A DNA stretch of 64,000 nucleotides from Mesorhizobium sp. AR02 (GCF_024746835.1 NZ_CP080531.1:3410001-3474000), one strand, 5' to 3'. Counted from the stretch's first letter, positions 1 to 8,171 are shown. Numbers and translations: made by a program. The notes: generated by a model from the letters alone, not told the origin.

Positions 1-129
1 CGCTCCCGGCTGGCGCAGGAACTCGACAATTCCGAAGCGCGCGCCGAACGGCTGGAGGACGCCAACAAGGAAGTATCGCGACGGCTGGTGACCGCCATGG
101 AAACCATCCGCGCCGTGTTGGACAGATAG
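1..129 (+). CDS. C-terminal end of a coiled-coil protein (DUF4164-like), 5' truncated
   Basis: An open frame enters from the left edge and stops at TAG 127-129. The 42 visible residues are charged and heptad-like (Glu, Arg, Ala, Leu) with no hydrophobic segment, as expected for a coiled coil. It lies 10 bases upstream of zapA and is probably cotranscribed with it. In Hyphomicrobiales a short DUF4164 coiled-coil gene often sits directly before zapA, so that family is the best guess. The start and most of the protein lie outside the window. Confidence 0.6.
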   Translation, partial: RSRLAQELDNSEARAERLEDANKEVSRRLVTAMETIRAVLDR

Positions 130-139
130 GAGCTGGCCC

Positions 140-502
140 ATGGCACAGGTCACGGTTTCAATCGACGGCAAACAGTATCGGATGGCCTGTGACGAGGGCC
201 AGGAAGACCATCTGATCGACCTTGCCGAGCGCTTCGACCGCTATGTCTCGCATCTGAAGGATTCGTTTGGCGAGATCGGCGACCAACGGCTGACCGTCAT
301 GGCCGGCATCATGGTGATGGACGAACTCTCGGAGCTGCAGAAACGCGTCAAGGGCATGGAAAGCGAAGTGCTGACCTTGCGCAAGACGCGCGACGAGGCG
401 CTGACCAAGGCCGACAAGAGCGACAGCGTGCTGACCAACGCGCTTGGCGCGCTGGCGCAGCGGATGGAAGATCTCGCCACGTCGCTGGCCGTGAAATCCT
501 AG
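140..502 (+). CDS. zapA: Cell division protein ZapA
   Basis: A 120-residue protein of usual ZapA length. Residues 1-60 form the ZapA head, opening MAQVTVSIDGKQYRMACDEG and followed by a Leu-Ala-Glu-Arg-Phe-Asp stretch. Residues 65-115 are a charged coiled coil. ZapA binds and bundles FtsZ filaments at mid-cell. The start is supported by GGAGCTGGCCC just upstream and by close coupling to the preceding coiled-coil gene. In many bacteria the 6S RNA gene follows zapA; the 163 bases after this gene lead into a peroxiredoxin and I could not recognise a 6S RNA fold. Confidence 0.92.
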   Translation: MAQVTVSIDGKQYRMACDEGQEDHLIDLAERFDRYVSHLKDSFGEIGDQRLTVMAGIMVMDELSELQKRVKGMESEVLTLRKTRDEALTKADKSDSVLTNALGALAQRMEDLATSLAVKS

Positions 503-665
503 ACTTTAGCGACGCCGACAGCGAAATTTCTACATTCCCCAAGAAAAGGCGAAAATTTTTCGCGGGCTGCATCACTGCCGGCGACCTCACCGTTTTGAAC
601 GTCGCCGAGGGAGTGGTAAAAGGGTGGGAGCCCGCCAACTGGCGGCATTCACAGGGGTAGGAACC

Positions 666-1325
666 ATGAGCCTTCGTATCAACGACATCGCGCCGGATTT
701 CACCGCCGAGACCACCCAAGGGACGATCAGCTTTCACGACTGGATCGGTGACGGCTGGGCGATCCTGTTCAGCCACCCGAAGAATTTCACACCGGTCTGC
801 ACGACCGAGCTTGGCACGATGGCCGGGCTCGAAGGCGAGTTCAAGAAGCGCAACGTCAAGATCATCGGCATCTCCGTCGATCCGGTTGCGAGCCACGACA
901 AGTGGCAGGCCGACATCAAGACGGCGACCGGCCAAACGGTGCACTATCCGCTGATCGGCGACAAGGACCTCAAGGTCGCGAAGCTGTATGACATGCTGCC
1001 CGCCGGTGCCGGCGAGACCTCGGAAGGCCGCACGCCAGCCGACAACGCCACCGTGCGCTCGGTCTATGTCATCGGGCCGGACAAGAAGATCAAGCTGGTG
1101 CTGACATACCCGATGACCACGGGCCGCAATTTCGATGAGATCCTGCGCGCGGTCGATTCCATGCAGCTCACCGCCAAGCATCAGGTGGCGACGCCGGCCA
1201 ACTGGAAGCAGGGCGAGGACGTCATCATCACCGCCGCCGTTTCCAACGAGGATGCGATCAAGCGCTTTGGCGCCTTCGAGACCATCCTGCCCTATCTCAG
1301 GAAGACCAAGCAGCCGTCCGCCTGA
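666..1325 (+). CDS. 1-Cys peroxiredoxin (Prx6/AhpC-TSA family)
   Basis: A 219-residue peroxiredoxin that reduces hydrogen peroxide and organic peroxides in the cytoplasm. The peroxidatic cysteine is Cys45 in the Pro-Val-Cys-Thr-Thr-Glu motif. No other cysteine is present, which marks the 1-Cys Prx6 type, and the long C-terminal extension (residues 160-219) is typical of that class. ATG 666 is preferred over the upstream start at 624 because AGGGGTAGG precedes it and the family begins with Met-Ser-Leu-Arg-Ile. It is monocistronic in the visible context. Confidence 0.93.
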   Translation: MSLRINDIAPDFTAETTQGTISFHDWIGDGWAILFSHPKNFTPVCTTELGTMAGLEGEFKKRNVKIIGISVDPVASHDKWQADIKTATGQTVHYPLIGDKDLKVAKLYDMLPAGAGETSEGRTPADNATVRSVYVIGPDKKIKLVLTYPMTTGRNFDEILRAVDSMQLTAKHQVATPANWKQGEDVIITAAVSNEDAIKRFGAFETILPYLRKTKQPSA

Positions 1326-1468
1326 AAACCGGCGCCGGAACGGTTTTTGCCGTTTCCGTCCTTGCGGGCCAAGTCATGCTTGACTGGCCTGCTTGGGTGG
1401 ACAACCATGCTCCTATTGGAGCTCGGCGGAGAAAATCGTTCCTGTCGGCTGGGGTTGGGGAGTTCGGT

Positions 1469-2341
1469 TTGGACGTGGCTTTGGCAGGACCGCAGGTTAG
1501 AGGCTTCTACGACAAGCCGACCGGGGCCATCCAGTATGTCGTCACCGATCCGGCGACCAAGCGGTGCGCCATTATCGATCCGATCCTCGACTTCGATGAG
1601 AAATCCGGCGCAACGGCTACGAAGAGCGCTGATGCGCTGCTCGATTTCGTCGGGGAGAACGGGCTGGAGCTCGAGTGGATCCTCGACACCCACCCGCACG
1701 CCGACCATTTCTCCGCTGCGCACTACCTGAAACAGAAGACCGGAGCGCCGACGGCGATCGGCGACAGGGTCGTCGACGTCCAGAAGCTGTGGAAGGCGAT
1801 CTACAACTGGCCGGATTTTCCCGCCGACGGCTCGCAGTGGGACCGGCTGTTTGGGCAAGGCGAGACGTTTCGGATCGGCAGCCTTCCAGTCAAGGTGCTG
1901 TTCTCCCCCGGACACACGCTGGCCTCGATCACCTATGTGGTCGGCGATGCCGCTTTCATTCACGATACGCTGTTCATGCCCGACAGTGGCACGGCACGCG
2001 CGGATTTTCCCGGCGGCAGTGCCGCGCGGCTCTGGCGCTCGATCCAGGACATACTGGCGTTGCCCAATGAGACGCGCGTCTTCGTCGGCCATGACTATCA
2101 GGCCGGTGGCCGCGAGCCCTCGTGGGAAAGCACGGTGGCCGTGCAGAAAGCCAGCAATATCCATCTCGTTGCCGCCCACAGCGAGGCTGAGTTCGTCGCC
2201 CTGCGCGAAGCACGCGACCGGACATTGCCGATGCCGCGGCTGATCCTGCACGCGCTGCAGGTCAACATGAATGGCGGACGGCTGCCGGAACCGGAAGCCA
2301 ATGGCCGGCGCTATCTGAAGTTTCCGCTGGATGGGCTTTGA
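1469..2341 (+). CDS. MBL-fold metallohydrolase, persulfide-dioxygenase (ETHE1/Blh) type
   Basis: A metallo-beta-lactamase-fold protein of about 290 residues. The metal motif His-Pro-His-Ala-Asp-His is clear, followed by Ser-Pro-Gly-His-Thr and a late Gly-His-Asp. Family members with this layout are iron-dependent persulfide dioxygenases (ETHE1, and Blh next to the sulfide regulator BigR) that oxidise glutathione persulfide to sulfite. I place the start at TTG 1469 because GGGGAG lies 6 bases upstream and homology begins just after it; GTG 1475 and ATG 1376 are alternatives. No rhodanese domain or bigR gene is adjacent, so the substrate is inferred. Confidence 0.8.
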   Translation: MDVALAGPQVRGFYDKPTGAIQYVVTDPATKRCAIIDPILDFDEKSGATATKSADALLDFVGENGLELEWILDTHPHADHFSAAHYLKQKTGAPTAIGDRVVDVQKLWKAIYNWPDFPADGSQWDRLFGQGETFRIGSLPVKVLFSPGHTLASITYVVGDAAFIHDTLFMPDSGTARADFPGGSAARLWRSIQDILALPNETRVFVGHDYQAGGREPSWESTVAVQKASNIHLVAAHSEAEFVALREARDRTLPMPRLILHALQVNMNGGRLPEPEANGRRYLKFPLDGL

Positions 2342-2370
2342 GGCAATCGCAGCCTGGCTACGGTGTACGA

Positions 2371-2402
2371 AAAAGGCGGCGCCAGTTTCCTGACGCCGCC
2401 TT
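2371..2402. terminator. Bidirectional rho-independent terminator between the MBL gene and rpoH
   Basis: The arms GGCGGCG (2375-2381) and CGCCGCC (2394-2400) form a stem. Five A residues lie on the left and TT on the right, so transcripts leaving rpoH on the minus strand get a stem followed by a U run. It lies between the convergent stops at 2341 and 2427. Confidence 0.75.
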
Positions 2403-2426
2403 GATATTTCCTGGCCGAAGCCGACT

Positions 2427-3338
2427 TTAAGCCGCCGGCTGTGCTTCGATGGTGCGCAGCGCCTGGGTCTGGCGCTTGGCGGCGGCCTTGACCGCATCCT
2501 GCACCTTCTCAAAGGCGCGCACCTCGATCTGGCGCACGCGCTCGCGGCTGATGTCGAACTCGGCTGACAGCTCTTCCAGCGTCAGCGGCTCTTCGGCGAG
2601 GCGACGGGCCTCGAAGATGCGCCGCTCGCGCTCGTTGAGCACGGCAAGAGCGCCTGACAGCATGCCGCGCCGGTTTTCCAGCTCGTCCTGCTCGATCAGC
2701 ATCTCTTCCTGGCTTTCGTGGTCGTCGACCAGCCAGTCCTGCCATTCACCGGATTCGCCTTCCGTCGCCCGGATCGGCGCGTTGAGCGAGGCGTCGCCGG
2801 ACAGGCGGCGGTTCATCGACACCACTTCGGCTTCGGAAACGTTCAGCCTGGTGGCGATTTCGGTGATCTGATCGGGCTTCAAATCGCCGTCGTCCAGAGC
2901 CTGGATCTTGCCCTTCACCTTGCGCAAGTTGAAGAACAGGCGCTTCTGGTTGGCGGTCGTGCCCATCTTGACCAGGCTCCACGAGCGCAGGATGTACTCC
3001 TGGATCGAGGCCTTGATCCACCACATGGCGTAGGTCGCGAGGCGGAAGCCGCGTTCGGGTTCGAATTTCTTGACGGCCTGCATGAGGCCGACATTGCCTT
3101 CCGAGATCACCTCGCCGATCGGCAGACCGTAGCCGCGATAGCCCATGGCGATCTTGGCGACGAGCCGCAAATGGCTGGTGACGAGCTTGTGCGCAGCGCT
3201 GGTGTCTTCATGCTCGGCATAACGCTTGGCGAGCATGTACTCTTCCTGCGGCTGAAGCATCGGAAAGCGGCGGATTTCTTCCAGGTAGCGGCTGAGGCCG
3301 CCTTCGCCGGAAACAATACTGGGTAGTGACTGGGCCAT
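2427..3338 (-). CDS. rpoH: RNA polymerase sigma-32 factor RpoH
   Basis: A 303-residue heat-shock sigma factor. Region 2 contains a Tyr-Ala-Met-Trp-Trp-Ile-Lys-Ala-Ser-Ile-Gln-Glu-Tyr stretch that recognises the -10 element, and the RpoH-box-like segment near Gln-Lys-Arg-Leu-Phe-Phe-Asn-Leu-Arg follows. Region 4 ends with the helix-turn-helix Ser-Arg-Glu-Arg-Val-Arg-Gln-Ile-Glu. ATG 3338 follows AGAGGGGGCG. Rhizobia often carry two rpoH copies, and which one this is cannot be told here. It is transcribed alone, with a strong terminator downstream. Confidence 0.96.
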   Translation of the reverse strand: MAQSLPSIVSGEGGLSRYLEEIRRFPMLQPQEEYMLAKRYAEHEDTSAAHKLVTSHLRLVAKIAMGYRGYGLPIGEVISEGNVGLMQAVKKFEPERGFRLATYAMWWIKASIQEYILRSWSLVKMGTTANQKRLFFNLRKVKGKIQALDDGDLKPDQITEIATRLNVSEAEVVSMNRRLSGDASLNAPIRATEGESGEWQDWLVDDHESQEEMLIEQDELENRRGMLSGALAVLNERERRIFEARRLAEEPLTLEELSAEFDISRERVRQIEVRAFEKVQDAVKAAAKRQTQALRTIEAQPAA

Positions 3339-3550
3339 GATAGCGCCCCCTCTCTATTGGAGTGATGCCCCCGAAACGCGGCGGGCATGTGACGCGAGCA
3401 CCAAAAGGCTCGCTCGCGACATCAGATCTTATACAGGAACAAAACCAGAAAAGACAGGCATTTGTTCAACACGAAACAGTGTGTCACGCTGAAGTGAACA
3501 ATGCCAGTCAGGTTTTTTGATGGCTGGTTTCGAGCTTGTTGATGACAGGT

Positions 3551-4606
3551 TTAGAGATTGCGAAAGCCGCCGACGAGTTCCTCCATATCCCCCGGTATCG
3601 GCGCCTCGAACCTCAGAGGTAAATGGGTATCGGGATGGCGAAATGCAAGGAGCCAGGCATGCAAAGCTTGCCGGGAAAATGCCTTGACCTGACCTTTCAG
3701 GGGTTCCGGCAACCGGTTGGCCTTGGTGCGGAAGGCCTGGCCGTAGTCTGGGTCGCCGACGACTGGATGCCCGATATGGGCCATGTGGACGCGGATCTGG
3801 TGGGTGCGGCCGGTTTCCAGCCGGCATTCGACCAGGCTTGCGGTGGCGAACTCCTGCTGTTTTTCGCCAAAACGCTCCTGGACGGCAAAGTGGGTGACGG
3901 CATGGCGGGCGTCGTCGCGGCCTTCCGGTACCACGGCACGGCGCACCCGGTCGGCGGCGCGGCCAAGCGGCGCATCGACCGTTCCGGTCGGCCTCTGCGG
4001 TATGCCCCAGACCAGCGCCAGATAGGCGCGTTCCAGATCGCCGCTCCGGCCATGATCGGCGAAGGCTTCCGACAGCGCCTTATGGGCGCGGTCGGTCTTG
4101 GCCACCACCATGACGCCGCTGGTCTCCTTGTCCAGGCGGTGCACGATGCCCGGCCTGCGCACCCCGCCAATGCCAGACAGGCTGTCGCCGCAGTGATGGA
4201 TCAACGCGTTGACGAGTGTGCCGGTCCAGTTGCCGGCGCCGGGATGCACGACAAGCCCTGCCGGCTTGTTGATGACGATCAGTGCGTCGTCTTCATAGAG
4301 CACATCGAGCGCGATGTTCTCGCCCTGCGGCGTGGCCGGCTCCGGTTCCGGCATCGCGACCGACACGCTTTCGCCAGCGGTCATCTTGCGCTTGGTCTCG
4401 TCGACCGGCTTGCCGTTGATGCTCACGGCGCCCTGCCGGATAAGCATCTGCACGCGGCTGCGCGACATGTCGGGGCCGAGGCTGGCCGCCAGCCATTGAT
4501 CGAGGCGCTGTCCGGCCGCATCCGCGCCCGCCACAAGCACGGTGGGCGCTGCCTCGATGAATTGGTCCTCTATCAATTCGGGGGCCTCTTCGTTATGAGC
4601 GCTCAT
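3551..4606 (-). CDS. rluD: RluD-type 23S rRNA pseudouridine synthase
   Basis: A 351-residue RluA-family enzyme that isomerises uridines in 23S rRNA. An S4 RNA-binding domain occupies about residues 32-90. The catalytic motif His-Arg-Leu-Asp-Lys-Glu-Thr-Ser-Gly follows near residue 160, with the catalytic Asp in it. The Arg-Thr-His-Gln-Ile-Arg-Val-His motif of the family is near residue 265. The frame is open far upstream to 5560, but homology and the divergent gene at 4631 place the start at ATG 4606. The symbol reflects subfamily resemblance; RluC-like specificity is possible. Confidence 0.88.
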   Translation of the reverse strand: MSAHNEEAPELIEDQFIEAAPTVLVAGADAAGQRLDQWLAASLGPDMSRSRVQMLIRQGAVSINGKPVDETKRKMTAGESVSVAMPEPEPATPQGENIALDVLYEDDALIVINKPAGLVVHPGAGNWTGTLVNALIHHCGDSLSGIGGVRRPGIVHRLDKETSGVMVVAKTDRAHKALSEAFADHGRSGDLERAYLALVWGIPQRPTGTVDAPLGRAADRVRRAVVPEGRDDARHAVTHFAVQERFGEKQQEFATASLVECRLETGRTHQIRVHMAHIGHPVVGDPDYGQAFRTKANRLPEPLKGQVKAFSRQALHAWLLAFRHPDTHLPLRFEAPIPGDMEELVGGFRNL

Positions 4607-4630
4607 TGAAAAATTCCGGAATGTTTTGCC

Positions 4631-5014
4631 ATGGCCAGCCCGATTGCCGACGAAGACCAGGAGAAGCCGCTCGACGCTGAAGCTGAAAAGGTGCGCAAGA
4701 AGCTCATCCGCTTCATGGGTATCAATCTCGGCCTGCTGTTTGTCGCCCTTATGGTGGTGATCGGGGCCCTTGTCTACAAAGCGCGCAACGCTCCGCCCAC
4801 GAGCGCGCAGTTGGCCGGCGATGTCCAGGTGCCCGCCAGCGAGCCGTTGAGTGGCGACATCGTGCTGCCGGTCGGCGCAAAAGTGGTCAGCCAGTCGCTG
4901 TCCGGCAACCGCATCTCGATCGACGCCGAGCTTGCCGACGGCGGTCGTGCGATCTTCGTCTATGATATCGCCGAGCGCCGCCTGATCGGCCAGTTTGCAA
5001 TTCGCAACAAATAG
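4631..5014 (+). CDS. Single-pass membrane protein (DUF6476-like)
   Basis: A 127-residue protein with one membrane segment at about residues 35-55 (Leu-Gly-Leu-Leu-Phe-Val-Ala-Leu-Met-Val-Val). The C-terminal domain, with beta-strand character and a Leu-Pro-Val-Gly-Ala-Lys-Val motif, probably faces the periplasm. Small proteins of this design commonly neighbour rluD in Hyphomicrobiales. It starts 24 bases from the divergent rluD start, so the two promoters overlap. The function is unknown and the family name is from memory of its pattern. Confidence 0.75.
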   Translation: MASPIADEDQEKPLDAEAEKVRKKLIRFMGINLGLLFVALMVVIGALVYKARNAPPTSAQLAGDVQVPASEPLSGDIVLPVGAKVVSQSLSGNRISIDAELADGGRAIFVYDIAERRLIGQFAIRNK

Positions 5015-5053
5015 GCTGGCCGCAACAGTGCAACAAACAAGCGTGTCGCAGAA

Positions 5054-5461
5054 ATGACCGGCTTTGCCGAACATCGTCGTGTGGCGACTGTCGCACTGGT
5101 CGTCGCCAATTATGACGAGGCGATTGCCTGGTATGTCGGGCGGCTGGGTTTCCTGCTCCTCGAGGACGTCGATCTCGGCGGCGGCAAGCGCTGGGTCACG
5201 GTGGCGCCGGCCAACGGGCAGGGTGCCAGACTGCTGCTGGCCGAGGCGTCCGACGAGGCACAAAGGCAAAGCATCGGCAATCAGACGGGTGGCCGGGTTT
5301 TTCTGTTCCTCGAAACCGACGACTTTGCCCGCGATCATGCGGCGATGCTGGAAAAGAGCGTCGAATTCCGCGAGGCGCCGCGTTTTGAGCCCTATGGCAC
5401 GGTCGCGGTTTTCGCCGATCTCCACGGCAATCTCTGGGACCTGATCGAGCCGAAACGCTAG
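5054..5461 (+). CDS. VOC (glyoxalase/bleomycin-resistance fold) protein
   Basis: A 135-residue protein with one vicinal-oxygen-chelate domain. The first beta-alpha-beta module starts Val-Ala-Thr-Val-Ala-Leu-Val-Val-Ala-Asn-Tyr and contains the usual Trp-Tyr-Val-Gly-Arg-Leu-Gly-Phe helix. The second ends Asp-Leu-His-Gly-Asn-Leu-Trp-Asp-Leu-Ile-Glu, which supplies the typical metal-ligand Glu. It starts 39 bases after the DUF6476-like gene and may share its transcript. The substrate is unknown. Confidence 0.82.
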   Translation: MTGFAEHRRVATVALVVANYDEAIAWYVGRLGFLLLEDVDLGGGKRWVTVAPANGQGARLLLAEASDEAQRQSIGNQTGGRVFLFLETDDFARDHAAMLEKSVEFREAPRFEPYGTVAVFADLHGNLWDLIEPKR

Positions 5462-5552
5462 GCTTGCGGCCGGCTTTTCCCTGATGTGGTAAAGCTGGCC
5501 AAACCCCAGTTGCTTTTTCCCGGCCGTCAGCCTATATCGCCGGTTCTTGAGC

Positions 5553-5627
5553 GCGCCCATCGTCTAGCGGTCAGGACACCGCCCTCTCACGGCGGGAACA
5601 GGGGTTCGATTCCCCTTGGGCGTACCA
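5553..5627 (+). tRNA. tRNA-Glu (anticodon CUC)
   Basis: A cloverleaf can be drawn by eye. The acceptor arms are GCGCCCA (5553-5559) and TGGGCGT (5617-5623), the anticodon stem is CCGCC/GGCGG, and the seven-base loop CTCTCAC holds anticodon CTC at 5586-5588. The T arm carries GGTTCGATTCC, and the discriminator A and an encoded CCA close the gene. Confidence 0.95.
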
Positions 5628-5736
5628 GAGATTTCAAGCACTTAGCGTTGCACCTGCAAAAATCGTCAAATATTCGTCAAATATGCCTTCCGTGGAGGTC
5701 ATTTTCGCTTCCCATTGAGCCGCATGCGCCCCATTC

Positions 5737-5765
5737 GCCCGCTGGTTCCCGCCGGCGGGCTTTTT
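5737..5765 (+). terminator. Rho-independent terminator downstream of tRNA-Glu
   Basis: GCCCGC (5737-5742) pairs with GCGGGC (5755-5760), followed directly by TTTTT. It is the first such signal after the tRNA gene. Confidence 0.75.
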
Positions 5766-5825
5766 CGTTTTGGGAACCATTTCAGCGCAAGCTAAATCAA
5801 TCGCGGTGTTTCGAGGAATGAGACC

Positions 5826-6089
5826 ATGAGCAGCGGCCCCGACGATCCGCCAATTGAGCGACGCTCGCATCCTCGGAGTGCTGTCCTAAAAGACGGGACC
5901 ATCATCACTGAAGATGCGACCATCCGGTGCTCCGTCAGAAATCAGCACGCTCACGGTGCTGAGCTACGAGTGGATCCGGGCGTGGTTATTCCTGACCGGT
6001 TCGTTCTTCACATCCCTGCGGATGACGCTAGATATCGTGCCGTCGTGCGGTGGAGAAAAAACGAGCGGCTTGGTGTGCAGATCTATTGA
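5826..6089 (+). CDS. PilZ-domain protein
   Basis: An 87-residue protein that is a single PilZ domain. The N-terminal Glu-Arg-Arg-Ser-His-Pro-Arg matches the RxxxR cyclic-di-GMP motif in relaxed form. The second motif, normally D/NxSxxG, reads Asn-Gln-His-Ala-His-Gly-Ala, so the central Ser is missing. It ends in the typical Val-Arg-Trp-Arg strand followed by Leu-Gly-Val-Gln-Ile. The weak second motif means cyclic-di-GMP binding is uncertain. It is a stand-alone gene after the tRNA-Glu terminator. Confidence 0.8.
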   Translation: MSSGPDDPPIERRSHPRSAVLKDGTIITEDATIRCSVRNQHAHGAELRVDPGVVIPDRFVLHIPADDARYRAVVRWRKNERLGVQIY

Positions 6090-6165
6090 AACAGGATGCG
6101 GAAAATGGCTGTGGCTAAGAAGACAGCCCTAAACTGTCGGCAAGGATCGTGATCTGGGCTAGGCC

Positions 6166-6378
6166 ATGGGAATACTTCGACCGAGATCTGAGCCAAAAAA
6201 GGCTTACCCAAATAGCGATCGGTTCGGCGAGGACGGCCGGCGCATTTACAGTTCTTATGCCGCCGCAGACGGAAGGCCAGTCAAACGAGGCAAACGCCGC
6301 CGCTTGCCGCTGCTTATCAGCGGAGCGTCGGTAGCCGCCGTTGTGGGCCTCTTGATGTACTTGATAGGGGCTGGCTAA
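6166..6378 (+). CDS. Small C-tail-anchored hypothetical protein
   Basis: A 70-residue protein with a hydrophilic, Arg/Lys-rich N-terminal part and one hydrophobic segment at residues 48-68 at the extreme C terminus. The run Lys-Arg-Gly-Lys-Arg-Arg-Arg before the helix predicts a cytoplasmic N terminus. I do not recognise a family. The ribosome-binding site (GGGCTAGG) is weak, and the membrane-protein composition is the main support for coding. Confidence 0.5.
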   Translation: MGILRPRSEPKKAYPNSDRFGEDGRRIYSSYAAADGRPVKRGKRRRLPLLISGASVAAVVGLLMYLIGAG

Positions 6379-6557
6379 CCAGCCAGCGCATGCCCACCCT
6401 TTTCCATCAAAGTCTAATGATTGGCACAGTGCACTGGAAAGTACGTGCGGTAACTGTTGATTCAACCATTGCTGGTATTTTAGATGAGTGTGGTAGCGGC
6501 TCCGACAGTGCGGCGGGGGCTGGATTGCCGGAGCCGCCTGCGCGGTCCGGTTGGGGT

Positions 6558-6594
6558 TTGACCGCGCTGTTCCAAAATAGGACAGCGCGGTCAA
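6558..6594. repeat. Long perfect stem-loop in a gene-free stretch
   Basis: The 13-base arms 6558-6570 (TTGACCGCGCTGT) and 6582-6594 are exact reverse complements around an 11-base loop. It lies in the 325-base non-coding gap 6379-6703. No U run follows on either side, so a simple terminator is unlikely; a mobile-element remnant, an RNA structure or a protein-binding palindrome are alternatives. Nothing else was recognised in this gap. Confidence 0.6.
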
Positions 6595-6703
6595 CGATTC
6601 GTTAAAATTCCCTTGACCTAATTAAGTGCATGCTAATGGATCGCGGTTTGCGGGTCGGTGCGATTCCTGGGAAAAATGAGCACATTAGAGCAGGTCTTCG
6701 CTG

Positions 6704-6931
6704 CTACGCCTTTTGTTTCGCTGCCCTGTAGTCAGCTTCCCATGGCAATGCGTCAAAGTCCGGCTTGAGCCCGCCAGCGCGGTAGGCTTCCTGGGCAATG
6801 TAATTGCATTTGGCCTTCTCCAGGGTGCAGGCAAAGGGCGGATTTCCTGGGCAACGGTAAAGGCCTACTGCTTCCACGTTAGAAATTCCCCGCGAATATC
6901 TCAGATATGGATTCCATGGCTGCCTACGCAT
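6704..6931 (-). CDS. Small hypothetical protein with three cysteines
   Basis: A 75-residue frame read from ATG 6931, which has AAGGA six bases upstream. The frame is open back to 7195, but the extra N-terminal part has low-quality composition. The visible protein contains Cys residues in a Tyr-Arg-Cys-Pro context, then Phe-Ala-Cys-Thr-Leu and Lys-Cys-Asn-Tyr, and ends in a charged helix rich in Ala and Lys. No family is recognised, and it could also be a decayed gene. Confidence 0.38.
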   Translation of the reverse strand: MRRQPWNPYLRYSRGISNVEAVGLYRCPGNPPFACTLEKAKCNYIAQEAYRAGGLKPDFDALPWEADYRAAKQKA

Positions 6932-7159
6932 GTCGTCCTTCGTTGTGATGAAGCCCAAGGACTTGGTACCGAGGCCCGGTGCACAGTTGGGTGCGGGCCT
7001 CACCGGCCGCGGCTTATATTCTCTGTTGCTAATTCTTCCGACATGCGAATGAAGGAGCGCCAGCAAGGACGTGCCACGAGGCGCGGGACGCGTCTCCGCT
7101 GTAGGTAGCCGGCGGCACCAAGTTCGACGATGCGCTGCGACCGGAGTGCTCCGGGAGAG

Positions 7160-7185
7160 ACGAGCCTCTCCCGTCGGAGGCTCGT
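7160..7185. other. Inverted repeat, possible weak terminator
   Basis: ACGAGCCTC (7160-7168) pairs exactly with GAGGCTCGT (7177-7185) around an 8-base loop. It lies between the minus-strand gene ending at 7278 and the small gene at 6931. No run of T or A follows, so its role is open. Confidence 0.4.
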
Positions 7186-7277
7186 TGCTCCTCACGACTG
7201 TCCAGTCAGAACGCTATGGAGTGAACGCAGTTCTCATCCTGGCATGTCACGGCGCGCCAGGATGCGGATCAACCCGT

Positions 7278-7739
7278 CTAGACAGCCGGCGTCCCCCTCG
7301 CCGTAACGGCGCGGTGGATCTCCTCGGTCAGGCTATTGTTGACCTCGATGAGCCGGTGCACCTCATCCTGGATTTTCAAGAGCGCTTCGGCGTCCTTGTA
7401 GGTCTGCAGCGCCTGCTTGTCTGAGGCGGCGGCCGAAACCTTTTGGCCAACCATGATTACCGACAGCAGCACCAGCTGCAAAAATGTCTGTGCGATCCAA
7501 GCGATCAGCGTCGCTACTCCGCCCTGGATGGCAGCCGGCAAGCTGATGAGGGCGATCCCCGCGAAGACATAGGCGCACCACATCGTGCCAACAGAGTTCG
7601 TGATGACGAGAGCGATTCTCCCGTTTAGGCCCAATTGTTCATGCCGGGTGAGGTGAGGTCCGACCTTCTCGCGTTCCTTAATTCGCGGATTGGGAATGTG
7701 TTCGACGTTCACGATCGGCTTTTTCATGATCGAGATCAT
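7278..7739 (-). CDS. Two-helix membrane protein (DUF1003-like topology)
   Basis: A protein of about 153 residues. A hydrophilic N terminus is followed by two membrane segments at roughly residues 50-72 and 78-102, then by a charged alpha-helical tail rich in Gln, Glu and Lys. The pattern Asn-Gly-Arg-Ile-Ala, two helices, then Lys-Gln-Ala-Leu-Gln-Thr-Tyr-Lys-Asp-Ala-Glu resembles DUF1003 proteins, but the classic motifs of that family are not exact. ATG codons at 7739 and 7727 are both possible starts, and neither has a clear ribosome-binding site. Confidence 0.6.
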   Translation of the reverse strand: MISIMKKPIVNVEHIPNPRIKEREKVGPHLTRHEQLGLNGRIALVITNSVGTMWCAYVFAGIALISLPAAIQGGVATLIAWIAQTFLQLVLLSVIMVGQKVSAAASDKQALQTYKDAEALLKIQDEVHRLIEVNNSLTEEIHRAVTARGTPAV

Positions 7740-7829
7740 CGCCGGCTGATACCGGAAACACAAGTCGACCGCGCGCCGAACTTGGCGCCTAACCCGGCCA
7801 ACAGTGTAAGCGGGCAGATGCCCAATGGA

Positions 7830-8171
7830 CTACCTGTAATAGTACCTGTGGTGGTGGTGCCTGTGGTGGTGGTGATAATGTCTATGATGGTAGTAGTACC
7901 GCTGCGGGTAGTAATAGCAGTGGTGGTACCTGTAGTGGTATCGGTAGTATGGGCGATATGGCTCGTAGTACGGGTCGCCGTAGTAATCGCCGCTATAGCG
8001 GTAGGGGAAAGGGAACCCTCCGAAACCACCATAATAGCCGCCGAAGGGCGAGAAGAGAAACTGCGCCTGGGTCGGCGAAGTGACGTAGTGGTCCGGCTGC
8101 TCGGGTGAATCGCCCGTCGGGTCGCTCACCTTGCGCGAGGAAGGCACAGGGATGATGATGACAGCCTGCAA
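7830..8171 (-). CDS. Tyr/His/Gly-rich low-complexity protein
   Basis: A 113-residue frame. Residues 1-40 look ordinary (a Val-Ile-Ile-Ile-Pro-Val-Pro stretch). Residues 42-65 are Gly/Tyr/Phe-rich. From about residue 68 to the end the sequence is almost only Tyr, His and Arg, with runs of up to four His. The only start I find is TTG 8171; upstream in frame the sequence reads on to a stop near 8247 with no ATG, so the true N terminus is uncertain. Such tails suggest metal binding or an exported surface protein. The opposite strand reads as an artefactual Val-rich frame. Confidence 0.5.
   Translation of the reverse strand: MQAVIIIPVPSSRKVSDPTGDSPEQPDHYVTSPTQAQFLFSPFGGYYGGFGGFPFPYRYSGDYYGDPYYEPYRPYYRYHYRYHHCYYYPQRYYYHHRHYHHHHRHHHHRYYYR

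Noticed and set aside
503..665. 6S RNA gene after zapA
   Set aside because: Expected by position in many bacteria, but no long closing stem with a central bubble could be drawn in the 163 bases available.
7635..8108. Val-rich plus-strand frame
   Set aside because: It is the antisense reading of the Tyr/His-rich tail and of the membrane-protein gene; poly-Val runs come from GTGGTG triplets.
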